64,000 bases of DNA, taken from contig CAMOOR010000001.1 of assembly GCA_946621635.1 (NCBI GenBank), positions 124,001-188,000 on the forward strand, read 5' to 3'. The notes beneath the pieces are model-generated. The model was not told the DNA's origin and ran no database searches. It was given only the letters and a program-made list of their open reading frames with translations. This stretch comes from Colimorpha sp002372855 (GTDB lineage Bacteria > Bacteroidota > Bacteroidia > Bacteroidales > P3). The position numbers were made by a program, and so were the translations under genes. Within the stretch, counting starts at the first letter, position 1. The number at the start of each line of letters is the position of its first letter. Positions 16,650 through 25,070 of the stretch are shown in pieces.

Positions 16650-17744
16650 CTACTTCAGCAGGAGTTTCTTCGCAACGGTCCCCACGTCGGTGCCGATGCG
16701 CACAACATAGGCTCCGCGGGGCCAGGAGGCGACGTCGAGGGTGCACTTATAGCCGGAGGCTTTCTTGCTGCAGATGCGCTGCCCTTTGGCGTCGAAAACC
16801 TCTATATCCGCCAAGCCGAAACTGGAAACGACCTGGACCCTGTCCGAAGCCGGATTGGGCGACACAGACACATAGCGGGCCGCCCACTCCGGCGTGCCGA
16901 TGCCAACACCCGTGGTGTCGCTGCCGCCACCGCCCGGGTTGCCGCCATTGCCACCGGTAGTGTCAGGAGGCGCCAGAATCGGGAATATCAACGGATGCCC
17001 GAGTGGCAACTCAAAACGACTCCAAATCCTTTCACTTTCACCAGTTGAGAATCTATAAACCATCGCCAGGTCCTTCTGGATTGTAGGCCTTACTTCAAGA
17101 CCGCAACCATCAGCCGAAAACGAACCCAACATGATATCCGAACGCGACTCGATCTCGTGTCCCTGCCAAGGTATTTGGCCCACATAGAACGAATCGGCAA
17201 CCGTCACCGGACTGGGGAAATAGCGCTCGTGGATTGGCACCGCACGCAAAGGCTCCATGTGCGGGTACATAAAATCGAGCTTTAAATAATAGCTGGGCCT
17301 CTGCCATACATGAACATACATATACGACGTATCCACCAACTCCACCAGACTGTCACCCACCGCGTCGAACAGCATCAGCCACGTATAGGCATAGTAGGAA
17401 GAAGTATCCATCCCCGGAGTGAGCGGCCAAGTGGACCAACTTAAATAATCGTTTCCGCCAAATAAAGCCGCGGCAATGCCATACACCTCCAAGGTATCAT
17501 CCGTCATGCAAAGGTAACCGACCTTCATATCTTGGCCTCGATTTACTCCTGAGGTAAATATAAGATCCGCAATTTGGGTCTTTCCGTCAGAGCCTAATTG
17601 GAACTCGCTCGGGTAATACGGAAACTCGTCACCAACCATATATCGCGACAACGTCCTGACATCTTTCAACACCACCGTATCCTGCGCCTTGGCACCTACA
17701 ACCGACATCATAAAGACAGCAAATCCGATAATAATCTTTTTCAT
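16650..17744 (-). CDS. Exported protein with type IX secretion type A sorting domain
   Basis: 364 aa: signal peptide (MKKIIIGFAVFMMSVVGAKA), a body of about 255 residues with no family I recognise, a Gly/Pro/Thr-rich linker (TTGGNGGNPGGGGSDTTG, about 268-285), and a C-terminal type A sorting domain of about 75 residues. The sorting domain shows the expected VSPNPASDRVQV, IEVFDAKGQRI, LDVASWPRGAYVVRI and terminal KKLLLK. Cargo of this kind is moved across the outer membrane by the type IX system and the domain is removed by PorU, whose gene is at 19211-22510. A -7 box (TAACTTTG) at 17861-17868 gives a leader of about 110 nt. Confidence 0.88.
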   Translation of the reverse strand: MKKIIIGFAVFMMSVVGAKAQDTVVLKDVRTLSRYMVGDEFPYYPSEFQLGSDGKTQIADLIFTSGVNRGQDMKVGYLCMTDDTLEVYGIAAALFGGNDYLSWSTWPLTPGMDTSSYYAYTWLMLFDAVGDSLVELVDTSYMYVHVWQRPSYYLKLDFMYPHMEPLRAVPIHERYFPSPVTVADSFYVGQIPWQGHEIESRSDIMLGSFSADGCGLEVRPTIQKDLAMVYRFSTGESERIWSRFELPLGHPLIFPILAPPDTTGGNGGNPGGGGSDTTGVGIGTPEWAARYVSVSPNPASDRVQVVSSFGLADIEVFDAKGQRICSKKASGYKCTLDVASWPRGAYVVRIGTDVGTVAKKLLLK

Positions 17745-17860
17745 AATATATTACATTTAAATTTTCATAAGCAACCCGTCGAGAGAATTGGAAGATACCT
17801 GAAATCGCAAACAGTGTGTTTTTTAGACGCTTGTAGTTTTTTTTTATTTCAAAGCCGAAA

Positions 17861-17868
17861 CAAAGTTA
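17861..17868 (-). promoter_or_regulatory. -7 promoter box of the type IX cargo gene
   Basis: Minus-strand TAACTTTG, 116 nt before the start at 17744. It lies in AT-rich DNA between two minus-strand genes. Confidence 0.55.
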
Positions 17869-17924
17869 CACATTTTTTTTGAATCCACACAAAAAAAATG
17901 CATTTTTTTCAGAAAAAAGGATAA

Positions 17925-18761
17925 TCAGGATCTGGCGCCCAGGCTTTTACCGAAGGTCACCACCAGGAGGAAAACGGCGGCCACGGAGCAGGCCAGGGTG
18001 ACCTGCCAGCCGATGGCCAGCGGCTCCGCCGGGTCGAAGGTGAAGCCCTGCGAATAGGCCAGCCAGGAGACCACGACGACAATGGCGTTGTTGACAAAAT
18101 GGGCCGTGGCGTTGACCACCAGCGACCCGCCGCCCACATAAAGGTAGCCCAGCAGCCCGCCCAGCAGGAAGCGCGGCAGGAAGGCGAAGACCTCGAAATG
18201 GGCCAGGCTGAACACCGCCGCCGTCACCCACACGGCCACATGCACATTGCCGAACCAGCGCTGCAGAAGGTTCTGTATGCCAGCGCGGAAGAACAACTCC
18301 TCGCACACCGCCGGCACCAGGGCCACGCACAGCAGGCTCGCCAGCGGGTTCACCTCGCGCAGCAGGAGCTGCAGGGTTGCCTGCGACTGCTCGCCGGCGT
18401 CCCTCAGCGATTTCTCGACGGGTGCCAGAGCCTCCGGCAGACGGAAAGCGTCGTTCCAGGTGGTCAGCCAGTCGGTCAGCGGCACCAGCAGCAGCATCAC
18501 CACCACTCCGGCCAGGGCCAGCAGCCACCGGCGCCCGGAGAAGTCGAGTCCCAGCCACTGCCGCTGCCCGCCGCGGTGGTACAGCCATGCCACCACGAGC
18601 GTCGGAAGAGCGAACATCAGCACCTGCGACAGCACTTGCCACGAAAGCCACGGCCACCATGCGCCGCCGCCCTTCGGCGTCCCGATGCCACACGATACGC
18701 CTACCACGGCAGCCACCCCCATCATCGACAGCGACAACAGAAAAAGCACCAAAAGGTGCAT
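17925..18761 (-). CDS. CPBP family intramembrane glutamic/metallo protease
   Basis: 278 aa with about eight hydrophobic segments. All three family motifs are present: CEELFFR (Glu154, Glu155, Arg159), SLAHFEVFAF (His188) and NATAHFVNN (His221, Asn225). Bacterial members are Abi/CAAX-like membrane proteases with varied roles. I start it at the ATG at 18759-18761: the frame stays open further upstream, but there it only reads through the tRNA-Arg gene (18787-18863) and is not protein. The tRNA ends 26 nt before the start, so the protease may be transcribed from the tRNA promoter. Confidence 0.88.
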   Translation of the reverse strand: MHLLVLFLLSLSMMGVAAVVGVSCGIGTPKGGGAWWPWLSWQVLSQVLMFALPTLVVAWLYHRGGQRQWLGLDFSGRRWLLALAGVVVMLLLVPLTDWLTTWNDAFRLPEALAPVEKSLRDAGEQSQATLQLLLREVNPLASLLCVALVPAVCEELFFRAGIQNLLQRWFGNVHVAVWVTAAVFSLAHFEVFAFLPRFLLGGLLGYLYVGGGSLVVNATAHFVNNAIVVVVSWLAYSQGFTFDPAEPLAIGWQVTLACSVAAVFLLVVTFGKSLGARS

Positions 18762-18786
18762 AAAAGGATGGGAGAATCGTTTCACT

Positions 18787-18863
18787 TGGTGACCCCGGCG
18801 GGATTCAAACCCACGACTTTCGGAACCGGAATCCGACGTTCTATTCAGCTGAACTACGGGGCC
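18787..18863 (-). tRNA. tRNA-Arg, anticodon CCG
   Basis: 77 nt with encoded CCA. The acceptor stem GGCCCCG pairs with CGGGGTC (one G-U); D arm GTTC/GAAC; anticodon stem TCGGA/TCCGA closes the loop TTCCGGT with anticodon CCG; T arm GTGGG/CCCGC with loop TTTGAAT. It reads CGG codons. The CPBP protease gene follows directly. Confidence 0.95.
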
Positions 18864-19043
18864 TGCTTTGCAAACAAGCACTATCAATAACTGCAAAAAA
18901 AAAATTATATTGTGTCCGCGACGAAAAAAATTTCACTTTGCCCCCTCCCCTGCCCCGCGGCCCGGGGGCGGAAAGTGGAATAATTATCGAAATTCGATAA
19001 AAATTAATGCTTTTGCAACTCGTTGGAAAACAGCACCCTTAAG

Positions 19044-19122
19044 GTACCATCTTCTTCCCATCTTCTTACCACGTTCTTACCACCTTCATACCATCACCCT
19101 ATCCGGAAGAACATGGTAGGTC
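19044..19122 (+). repeat. Family B element, copy 1, upstream of porU
   Basis: Four exact 11-nt units at 19052-19095 (TTCTTCCCATC, TTCTTACCACG, TTCTTACCACC, TTCATACCATC), preceded by GGTACCATC and followed by GGAAGAACATGGTAGG, which is an inverted partial copy of the left edge. It lies 90 nt before porU in the gap 18864-19210, whose other part is AT-rich with one GC-rich run (CCCGCGGCCCGGGGGCGG) and no gene. Other copies: 37221-37298 and 48222-48301. Confidence 0.88.
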
Positions 19123-19210
19123 CGAGACACGAACGGGGCGAAAATATAATATTAAATAGATACAATAAAAAAAACAATAACGCGTTATTAGAGTCCAAAC
19201 AGGAATAGAA

Positions 19211-22200
19211 GTGAACAGAAAAAGAAGATACATACTGGCATCGTTGATGCTGTTTTGCGGAATGGCCACCGCACAGAACCATTCGGTTATGGCCAGCGGC
19301 CAGTGGTGGAGGCTGACTGTGGACGCTGACGGCGTCTACTGCATCACCACGCGCGAGATTCCTGCGCTGCAGGGGGCCGACATCGACGGCCTGGCGGTCT
19401 ACGGCCGCGGCGGCGCCATGCTCTCCACCGAGAACTACCTCACCTCCACTGCCGACATGCAGGATGTGCGCATCGACATCCGCGACCACAACGGCAACCG
19501 CCGCTTCGACTCCGGCGACGAGCTCCTCTTCTACGGCGAGGGTGCCGGAGGCTGGAGCTACGACAGCGGCCTGCGGCGCTGGGTGCACACCACCCATGCC
19601 TACGCCGCCGCGAACCACTACTTCCTCACCACCGGCGCCACGCAGCCAAGCCGCATCGCCACGGCCCCGGCCGTCGAGCCCGACACGGTGATGGACAGCC
19701 ACACCGTGGTGGCCATCCACGACAACGACATGGTGAACATCTACCGCTCCGGACAAGTGTGGGTGGGCGAACGGTTCTCCACCTCGCAGCCGCAGCGCAC
19801 CTTCGAAGTGCGCCTGCCGGGCACGGGCATCAGCGACGTCAAGCTGCGCTACGCCGTGGCCAGCACGGCCACCTCGCGGGCCGACTTCACGCTGGGCACC
19901 ACCGGTTTCAGCCGTCAGGAAAGCACCTCGGAATACACACCCTATCGCACAACCATCGACCAGCTGTCCTCCAGCCAGGCCAGCTACACCTTCACCCTGC
20001 GCTTCTCGACGGTCGACAATGCCGGCCTGGGCTACCTGGACTACATCGAGCTCAACGCCCACGCCACCCTGGCCTTCGGCGGCGGACAGACCGTGGTGCG
20101 CAACGAGCGCCACCTGGGCTCGACGGCACGCTTCGCCATGTCGGGGCTGGGCAACGCCCGCGTGTGGGACGTCACCGACAACATGGCCGTGCGCGAAATG
20201 GACGTGAGCGCCAATGCCTGGACCGACAGCACCAACGGGGCTCGCACGTACGTCGTCTTCGACGAATACTCCTACCTGACGCCCGGCGACATAGCCGAGG
20301 TTGCCAACCAAGACCTCCACGGTGCCCCCGAGGCCGACCTGGTCATCGTCACCCTCGAAGCCTACCGCGACCAGGCCGAACGACTGGCCGCCCTCCACGA
20401 ACTCTTCGACGGCATGACCACCCTGGTGGTCTCGGACCAGGAGGTGTTCAACGAATACTCCTCCGGCATGCGCGACCCGATGGCCATCCGCTCGCTGCTG
20501 CGCGACCTCAAGCAGCGCCATCCCGCCCGTCCGCCGCGCTACCTGATCCTCTTCGGCAAGGGCACCTACGACAACCGCAACCTGCTGGGCAGCAGTGTGC
20601 CCACGATGGTGACCTACGAAACCGTCTTCTCGTTCGACAGCGACGGCAACTCCTATGCCAGCGACGACATGCTGGGCTACCTCTCCGCCACGGGCCACGG
20701 CTCGGCGTCGGAGACCCTCGAAGTGAGCGTGGGCCGCATGCCGGCCAAGAACAGCGACGAGGCCACCCTGCTGGTGGACAAGGTGGAGCGCTACCTCACC
20801 CGCAAAGACCTCGACGACGAGGCGAACCGCGGCGACTGGCGCAACTATGTGGCACTGCTGGCCGACGACGCCGACCCCGGCCGTCCCGGCGACACCACCT
20901 TCGCCCACTCCTCCGAGACCATCGCCGCAGCCCTCAAGGCCTCCATGCCGCAAATCAACATCGACCGCCTCTACGCCGACGCCTACCACCAGGAGTCAGG
21001 CTCCATAGGCTCCTACTATCCCGACCTCAACAACGCCCTGCGCCAGCGCATCAACTACGGATGCCTGCTGCTGAACTATATCGGCCACGGCTCGACCGAG
21101 TACATAGGCACCGAACGCTACATCGAGCCCTCGCACATCACCGGCTACACCAATGGCGACCGCATGCCCTTCTTCGTCACCAGCACCTGCTCCTACGGCC
21201 GTTTCGACCAGGTCGACGAGCTCTGCGGCGCCGAGATATGCGTGCTGGCCCCCTCGGCCATGATTGGCGTCATCAGCGCCACACGTCCCATCAGCCACAT
21301 CGAACGCTTCAACCGCGACGTGGTGCTCTTCGCCCTCGACCCCGCCAACACCGTCGGCGACGCCCTGCGCATGGCCAAAAACCGCACCATCACCTCGATG
21401 TCCATCAACCTGCTGGGCGATCCGGCCCTGCGGCTGAGCCAGCCCGCTAACCGCGTCAAGGTGACGCACATCAACGCCGTGCCCGTCGACGACACCGAGG
21501 ACATCCAGGCCGATGTGCTGTCGCGCGTCACCGTCACCGGCGAGATACAGGACAGCACCGGCGCCCTGCTCGAGGATTTCGACGGCACCATATACCCCAT
21601 AGTTTTCGACCGCGAGATGCGCTCCACCACCCTGGCCAACGACAACCCCGGCACCGAGGTGCCCTTCTGGCAGCAGAAAAACGTGCTCTACCGTGGCAGC
21701 CACGCCGTGCAGGGCGGCCGCTTCGAGTATTCGTTCCTGGTGCCGCGCGACGTCTCCTACCAGTATGCCTACGCCAAGCTGAGCCACTACGCCAAGTCGG
21801 CCTACGAGCACGCCACCGGCAGTTTCTCGCACCTGATGCTCGGCGGCATGAGCGACACCAACTTCGACGCCTCTCTGGCCCCCGACATACGCCTCTTCAT
21901 GGGCGACACCAACTTCCGCGACGGCGGACTGACAGGTCCCTCGCCCACCCTGGTGGCACTGCTGTCCGACTCGGCAGGCATCAACATCGGCACCGGCCTG
22001 GGCCACGACATCACCGCCGTGGTCGACAACAACCCCAACAGTCTCATCGTCCTCAACGACCTCTATCAGCCTGACATCAGCGACAGCCGCTGCGGCAGCG
22101 TGGCCTACACCCTCCGCGACCTGGCTCCGGGGCGCCACACCGTCACCGTCAAGGCATGGAACATCTTCGGCGTGTCCAGCACTGCCACGGTTCCCTTCGT

Positions 22201-22510
22201 GGTGCGTGGCCTCGACACCCTCACCCACTCCGACCTCAGCGTCGCCCCCAACCCCTCGTCGACCCGCATGGCGCTCTCGCTGCGCATCAACAACCCGGCG
22301 GCCATAGCCTCCGTCGAACTGCAAATCTACAACGCCCGCGGCCAGATGGCCTACCGCTGCACACCCGCGGTCTCCGCCGAAGGATTCATCGTCGGACCCG
22401 TTGTGTGGGACGTCAGCTCGGTGCCGCCGGGACTCTATCTGGCACGCATGGTGATGACCGACACCGACGGCGAGACCCACCAGGCAACAACGAAATGTAT
22501 TGTCCGCTGA
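19211..22510 (+). CDS. porU: Type IX secretion sortase PorU (C25-family peptidase)
   Basis: 1099 aa starting at GTG with a signal peptide (MNRKRRYILASLMLFCGMATA). The gingipain-type C25 catalytic domain (about residues 360-730) shows His626 in NYIGHGS and Cys660 in TSTCSYG. The end of the protein has a type A-like CTD fold (VAPNPSSTRMALSL, VELQIYNARGQMAYR, VPPGLYLARM), as known PorU proteins do. PorU sits on the cell surface, cuts the sorting domain from type IX cargo and links the cargo to A-LPS. porV follows 63 nt downstream, the same order as in Porphyromonas gingivalis. No TAnnTTTG box is obvious in its AT-rich leader; a family B repeat lies upstream. Confidence 0.93.
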   Translation: MNRKRRYILASLMLFCGMATAQNHSVMASGQWWRLTVDADGVYCITTREIPALQGADIDGLAVYGRGGAMLSTENYLTSTADMQDVRIDIRDHNGNRRFDSGDELLFYGEGAGGWSYDSGLRRWVHTTHAYAAANHYFLTTGATQPSRIATAPAVEPDTVMDSHTVVAIHDNDMVNIYRSGQVWVGERFSTSQPQRTFEVRLPGTGISDVKLRYAVASTATSRADFTLGTTGFSRQESTSEYTPYRTTIDQLSSSQASYTFTLRFSTVDNAGLGYLDYIELNAHATLAFGGGQTVVRNERHLGSTARFAMSGLGNARVWDVTDNMAVREMDVSANAWTDSTNGARTYVVFDEYSYLTPGDIAEVANQDLHGAPEADLVIVTLEAYRDQAERLAALHELFDGMTTLVVSDQEVFNEYSSGMRDPMAIRSLLRDLKQRHPARPPRYLILFGKGTYDNRNLLGSSVPTMVTYETVFSFDSDGNSYASDDMLGYLSATGHGSASETLEVSVGRMPAKNSDEATLLVDKVERYLTRKDLDDEANRGDWRNYVALLADDADPGRPGDTTFAHSSETIAAALKASMPQINIDRLYADAYHQESGSIGSYYPDLNNALRQRINYGCLLLNYIGHGSTEYIGTERYIEPSHITGYTNGDRMPFFVTSTCSYGRFDQVDELCGAEICVLAPSAMIGVISATRPISHIERFNRDVVLFALDPANTVGDALRMAKNRTITSMSINLLGDPALRLSQPANRVKVTHINAVPVDDTEDIQADVLSRVTVTGEIQDSTGALLEDFDGTIYPIVFDREMRSTTLANDNPGTEVPFWQQKNVLYRGSHAVQGGRFEYSFLVPRDVSYQYAYAKLSHYAKSAYEHATGSFSHLMLGGMSDTNFDASLAPDIRLFMGDTNFRDGGLTGPSPTLVALLSDSAGINIGTGLGHDITAVVDNNPNSLIVLNDLYQPDISDSRCGSVAYTLRDLAPGRHTVTVKAWNIFGVSSTATVPFVVRGLDTLTHSDLSVAPNPSSTRMALSLRINNPAAIASVELQIYNARGQMAYRCTPAVSAEGFIVGPVVWDVSSVPPGLYLARMVMTDTDGETHQATTKCIVR

Positions 22511-22573
22511 CACAATAAAAGAAAAACAACCTCGTTATTTAGGATAAACATTTAGAAAGAACAACTTAAAAGA

Positions 22574-23728
22574 ATGAAGAAACTAACCTTCCTGACAATG
22601 CTTGTGGCCCTGAGCGGGACGCTCTGTGCCCAGTATTCCGAAATCGGTCAAGAAAAGAATTTCATATCGACCGGCTTGCCCATCATCCTCATTGCCCCCG
22701 ACGCCATCTCCAGCGGTATGGGCGACGTAGGTGTGGCCTCCACGCCCGACGCCTATTCCGCACATTGGAACAACGCCAAACTGGCCTTCATCGACGGCAT
22801 CACAGGCGTCTACACCACCTACACCCCCTGGCTGCGCAAACTGAAGGTGGGCGACATGAACCTCTTCTACCTCGCAGGCTACTATCGCATCAACGACCGC
22901 AGTACCGCCGCCGCCAGCCTCACCTACTTCACCCTCGGCGACATCGACAACACCGACGTGGAGGGCAACAAAATCCAGACCATGCACCCCAACGAGTTCA
23001 CCTTCGATGTTTCCTATGCCCTGAAGCTCAACGACAACCTCTCCCTCGGTGCCACCGGACGCTTCCTGCGCTCCGACCTCACCAACGGCCAGACCATCAG
23101 CGACGGCAGCAGCAACACCACCACCAAGGCCGCCAACTCGCTTGCCGCCGACATCGGCCTCTACTACCAGCAGGCCATCGACAAAACCCAGGACTTCGCC
23201 CTCGGCGCCTTCATCTCCAACCTCGGCGCCAAACTCTCCTACTCCGACGACGACAACGACAAGGAGTTCCTGCCCGCCAACCTCCGCATCGGCGGACGCT
23301 ACACCAACCGTATCGACGAATACAACAAAATATCCGTCATGCTCGACCTCAACAAGCTCCTCGTGCCTACGCCCCCGCTGCGCGACGACACCGCCGGCTG
23401 GGTCGACTACAACCAGATCGGGGTCATCGAGGGTGCCCTGCGCTCCTTCGGCGACGCCCCCGGCGGACTGCAGGAAGAGCTGCAGGAAATCCAAATCTCG
23501 GCCGGCGCCGAATACTGGTATTCCGAAACCTTCGCCGTGCGCGCGGGCTACTTCTTCGAGCATGCCAACAAGGGCGGCCGCCAGTATGCCACCGTCGGCG
23601 TGGGCATCCGCTACAGCTACTTCACCGGCGACTTCTCCTACCTCATCCCCACCACCACCATCTCCACCAACTCGCTGGCCAACACCATCCGCGTCAGCAT
23701 CGGTCTCGACATGAAACCCACGAAGTAA
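22574..23728 (+). CDS. porV: Type IX secretion outer-membrane shuttle PorV
   Basis: 384 aa with a signal peptide (MKKLTFLTMLVALSGTLCAQ) and a FadL/OmpP1-like 14-strand barrel. The N-terminal block IAPDAISSGMGDVGVASTPD (20 residues) is the strongly conserved PorV/LptO signature. PorV accepts cargo from the SprA translocon and hands it to the PorU attachment complex. Its place directly behind porU supports this role. ispF follows after 20 nt, an order seen in other Bacteroidota. Confidence is high. Confidence 0.94.
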   Translation: MKKLTFLTMLVALSGTLCAQYSEIGQEKNFISTGLPIILIAPDAISSGMGDVGVASTPDAYSAHWNNAKLAFIDGITGVYTTYTPWLRKLKVGDMNLFYLAGYYRINDRSTAAASLTYFTLGDIDNTDVEGNKIQTMHPNEFTFDVSYALKLNDNLSLGATGRFLRSDLTNGQTISDGSSNTTTKAANSLAADIGLYYQQAIDKTQDFALGAFISNLGAKLSYSDDDNDKEFLPANLRIGGRYTNRIDEYNKISVMLDLNKLLVPTPPLRDDTAGWVDYNQIGVIEGALRSFGDAPGGLQEELQEIQISAGAEYWYSETFAVRAGYFFEHANKGGRQYATVGVGIRYSYFTGDFSYLIPTTTISTNSLANTIRVSIGLDMKPTK

Positions 23729-23748
23729 AGTTTAAAGTTTAAGGTTTT

Positions 23749-24222
23749 ATGATGAGAATAGGAACCGGATACGACGTGCACCAACTGCAGGAAGGCCTGC
23801 CGCTGTGGATTGGCGGCGAGCGTATCGAGCACACCCACGGCCTGCTGGGCCACAGCGACGCCGACGTGCTGCTCCACGCCATCTGCGACGCCCTCCTCGG
23901 CGCCGCCGCCCTGGGCGACATCGGCAAGCACTTCCCCGACACCGACCCGCAGTACAAAGGCATCAGCAGTCTCCGACTCCTCTCCCACGTCGGCGACCTG
24001 CTCCGGCAGCACGGCTACCACATAGCCAACATCGACTCCACCGTCGTGGCCCAGCGCCCCAAGCTGGCGCCCCACATCGAACAGATGCGCCGCAACATCG
24101 CCTCCACCCTCGGCCTGGACATCGACCAAGTGTCCGTCAAAGCCACCACCACCGAACACCTCGGCTTCGAAGGCCGACAGGAAGGCATCTCGGCCCAAGC
24201 CGTGGCACTAATTGAAAGTTGA
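23749..24222 (+). CDS. ispF: 2-C-methyl-D-erythritol 2,4-cyclodiphosphate synthase
   Basis: 157 aa, full length. The metal ligands are visible: Asp9 and His11 in GYDVHQ and His43 in LLHAICDAL; the HSDAD motif follows. The enzyme closes CDP-ME-2-phosphate to MEcPP with release of CMP, step five of the non-mevalonate isoprenoid pathway. Translation could start at either of the two adjacent ATG codons (23749 or 23752). The short gap from porV is filled by TTTAAAGTTTAAGG words, one of the window's repeat families. Confidence 0.96.
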   Translation: MMRIGTGYDVHQLQEGLPLWIGGERIEHTHGLLGHSDADVLLHAICDALLGAAALGDIGKHFPDTDPQYKGISSLRLLSHVGDLLRQHGYHIANIDSTVVAQRPKLAPHIEQMRRNIASTLGLDIDQVSVKATTTEHLGFEGRQEGISAQAVALIES

Positions 24223-24243
24223 AAATCGAAAATCGAAATAGCA

Positions 24244-24537
24244 TTGGACAAAACTGAAAAACCCTATGTAAGCCCCCAAGCCGACGACGAAGCCGCCGTA
24301 CTGGAAGACAACGGCTGCTCCCTGGTGCTGTGGAACGACGACGTGCACACCTTCGACTACGTCATCAAGGCCCTCGTCGACATCTGCCGCCACACCACCG
24401 AGCAGGCCGAGCAGTGCGCCATCCTCGTCCACTGCCACGGCAAGTGCACCGTCAAACACGGCTCCTACTCCGACCTCCTCCCCATGCACACCGCCCTCCT
24501 CAACAAGCAACTGACCTCCGAAATCGTAGAAAACTAA
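24244..24537 (+). CDS. clpS: ClpS, adaptor of the ClpAP protease
   Basis: 97 aa. The core LVLWNDDVHTFDYVI, EQAEQCAILVHCHGKC and the C-terminal amphipathic helix match ClpS. The adaptor brings N-degron substrates (bulky hydrophobic N-terminus) to ClpA/ClpC. The only in-frame start in front of the conserved core is TTG at 24244. The spacer from ispF consists of GAAAATC repeats. In Bacteroidota the protein acts with ClpA or ClpC, neither of which is in the window. Confidence 0.9.
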   Translation: MDKTEKPYVSPQADDEAAVLEDNGCSLVLWNDDVHTFDYVIKALVDICRHTTEQAEQCAILVHCHGKCTVKHGSYSDLLPMHTALLNKQLTSEIVEN

Positions 24538-24567
24538 ACACTGAACACTGAACACTAAACACTGAAA
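24533..24567. repeat. Short tandem ACACTAA/ACACTGA words
   Basis: Four imperfect copies of AACACTGA/AACACTAA bridge the clpS stop and the nfeD start. The same words form larger arrays at 28865-28918 and 59961-60052. Confidence 0.7.
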
Positions 24568-24572
24568 AAAAT

Positions 24573-25067
24573 ATGAACACAACACTCCTCATCATCGTTC
24601 TGCTGGTAGGCGTGGCGCTGCTGGCCCTCGAAGTGCTCATACTTCCCGGTGGCATTGCCGGCACCATCGGCGTGGCCGCCATAGCCTTCGGCGTATGGCA
24701 AAGCTTCGTGCTCCTGGGCACCACCATGGGCACCGTCATCCTGCTCTGCGCCTTCGTGCTCTGCCTGCTGACGTTCCTGTGGATATTCAAAACCAAGACC
24801 TGGAACCGCTTCAGCCTCAAGGAGGAGAGCGACAGCAAGGTGAACCAGCTGGAGCCCGCCGTGAAGGCCGGCACCCGCGGCGTCACCATCTCGCGCCTCG
24901 CCCCCACCGGCAAAGCCCTCATCGACGGCCAGACCATGGAGGTCCACGCCGTCAACAAATTCATCGACCCCGACCACGAAATCGAAGTCGTAGCCATCGA
25001 AGGCTACCGCATCGACGTGCGCGAGGCCAACGACAACCGTTTCGAAGAAAACCCCAAAAACAATTAA
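24573..25067 (+). CDS. NfeD-like membrane protein (short form)
   Basis: 164 aa: two or three transmembrane segments in residues 1-70 and a C-terminal OB-fold NfeD domain (GTRGVTISRLAPTGKALIDG). Short NfeD proteins without the ClpP-like domain are partners of flotillin-like SPFH proteins, and a flotillin gene follows three bases after the stop. The pair probably forms a membrane-organising complex. Not itself a protease. Confidence 0.9.
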   Translation: MNTTLLIIVLLVGVALLALEVLILPGGIAGTIGVAAIAFGVWQSFVLLGTTMGTVILLCAFVLCLLTFLWIFKTKTWNRFSLKEESDSKVNQLEPAVKAGTRGVTISRLAPTGKALIDGQTMEVHAVNKFIDPDHEIEVVAIEGYRIDVREANDNRFEENPKNN

Positions 25068-25070
25068 GTC

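Noticed and set aside
18762..18896. 45-residue N-terminal extension of the CPBP protease
   Set aside because: It is the translation of the tRNA-Arg gene and its flanks (for example LNRTSDSGSESRGFESRRG).
19094..20989. Minus-strand open frames opposite porU
   Set aside because: Shadows of the porU gene; the plus-strand product has conserved C25 catalytic residues and a signal peptide.
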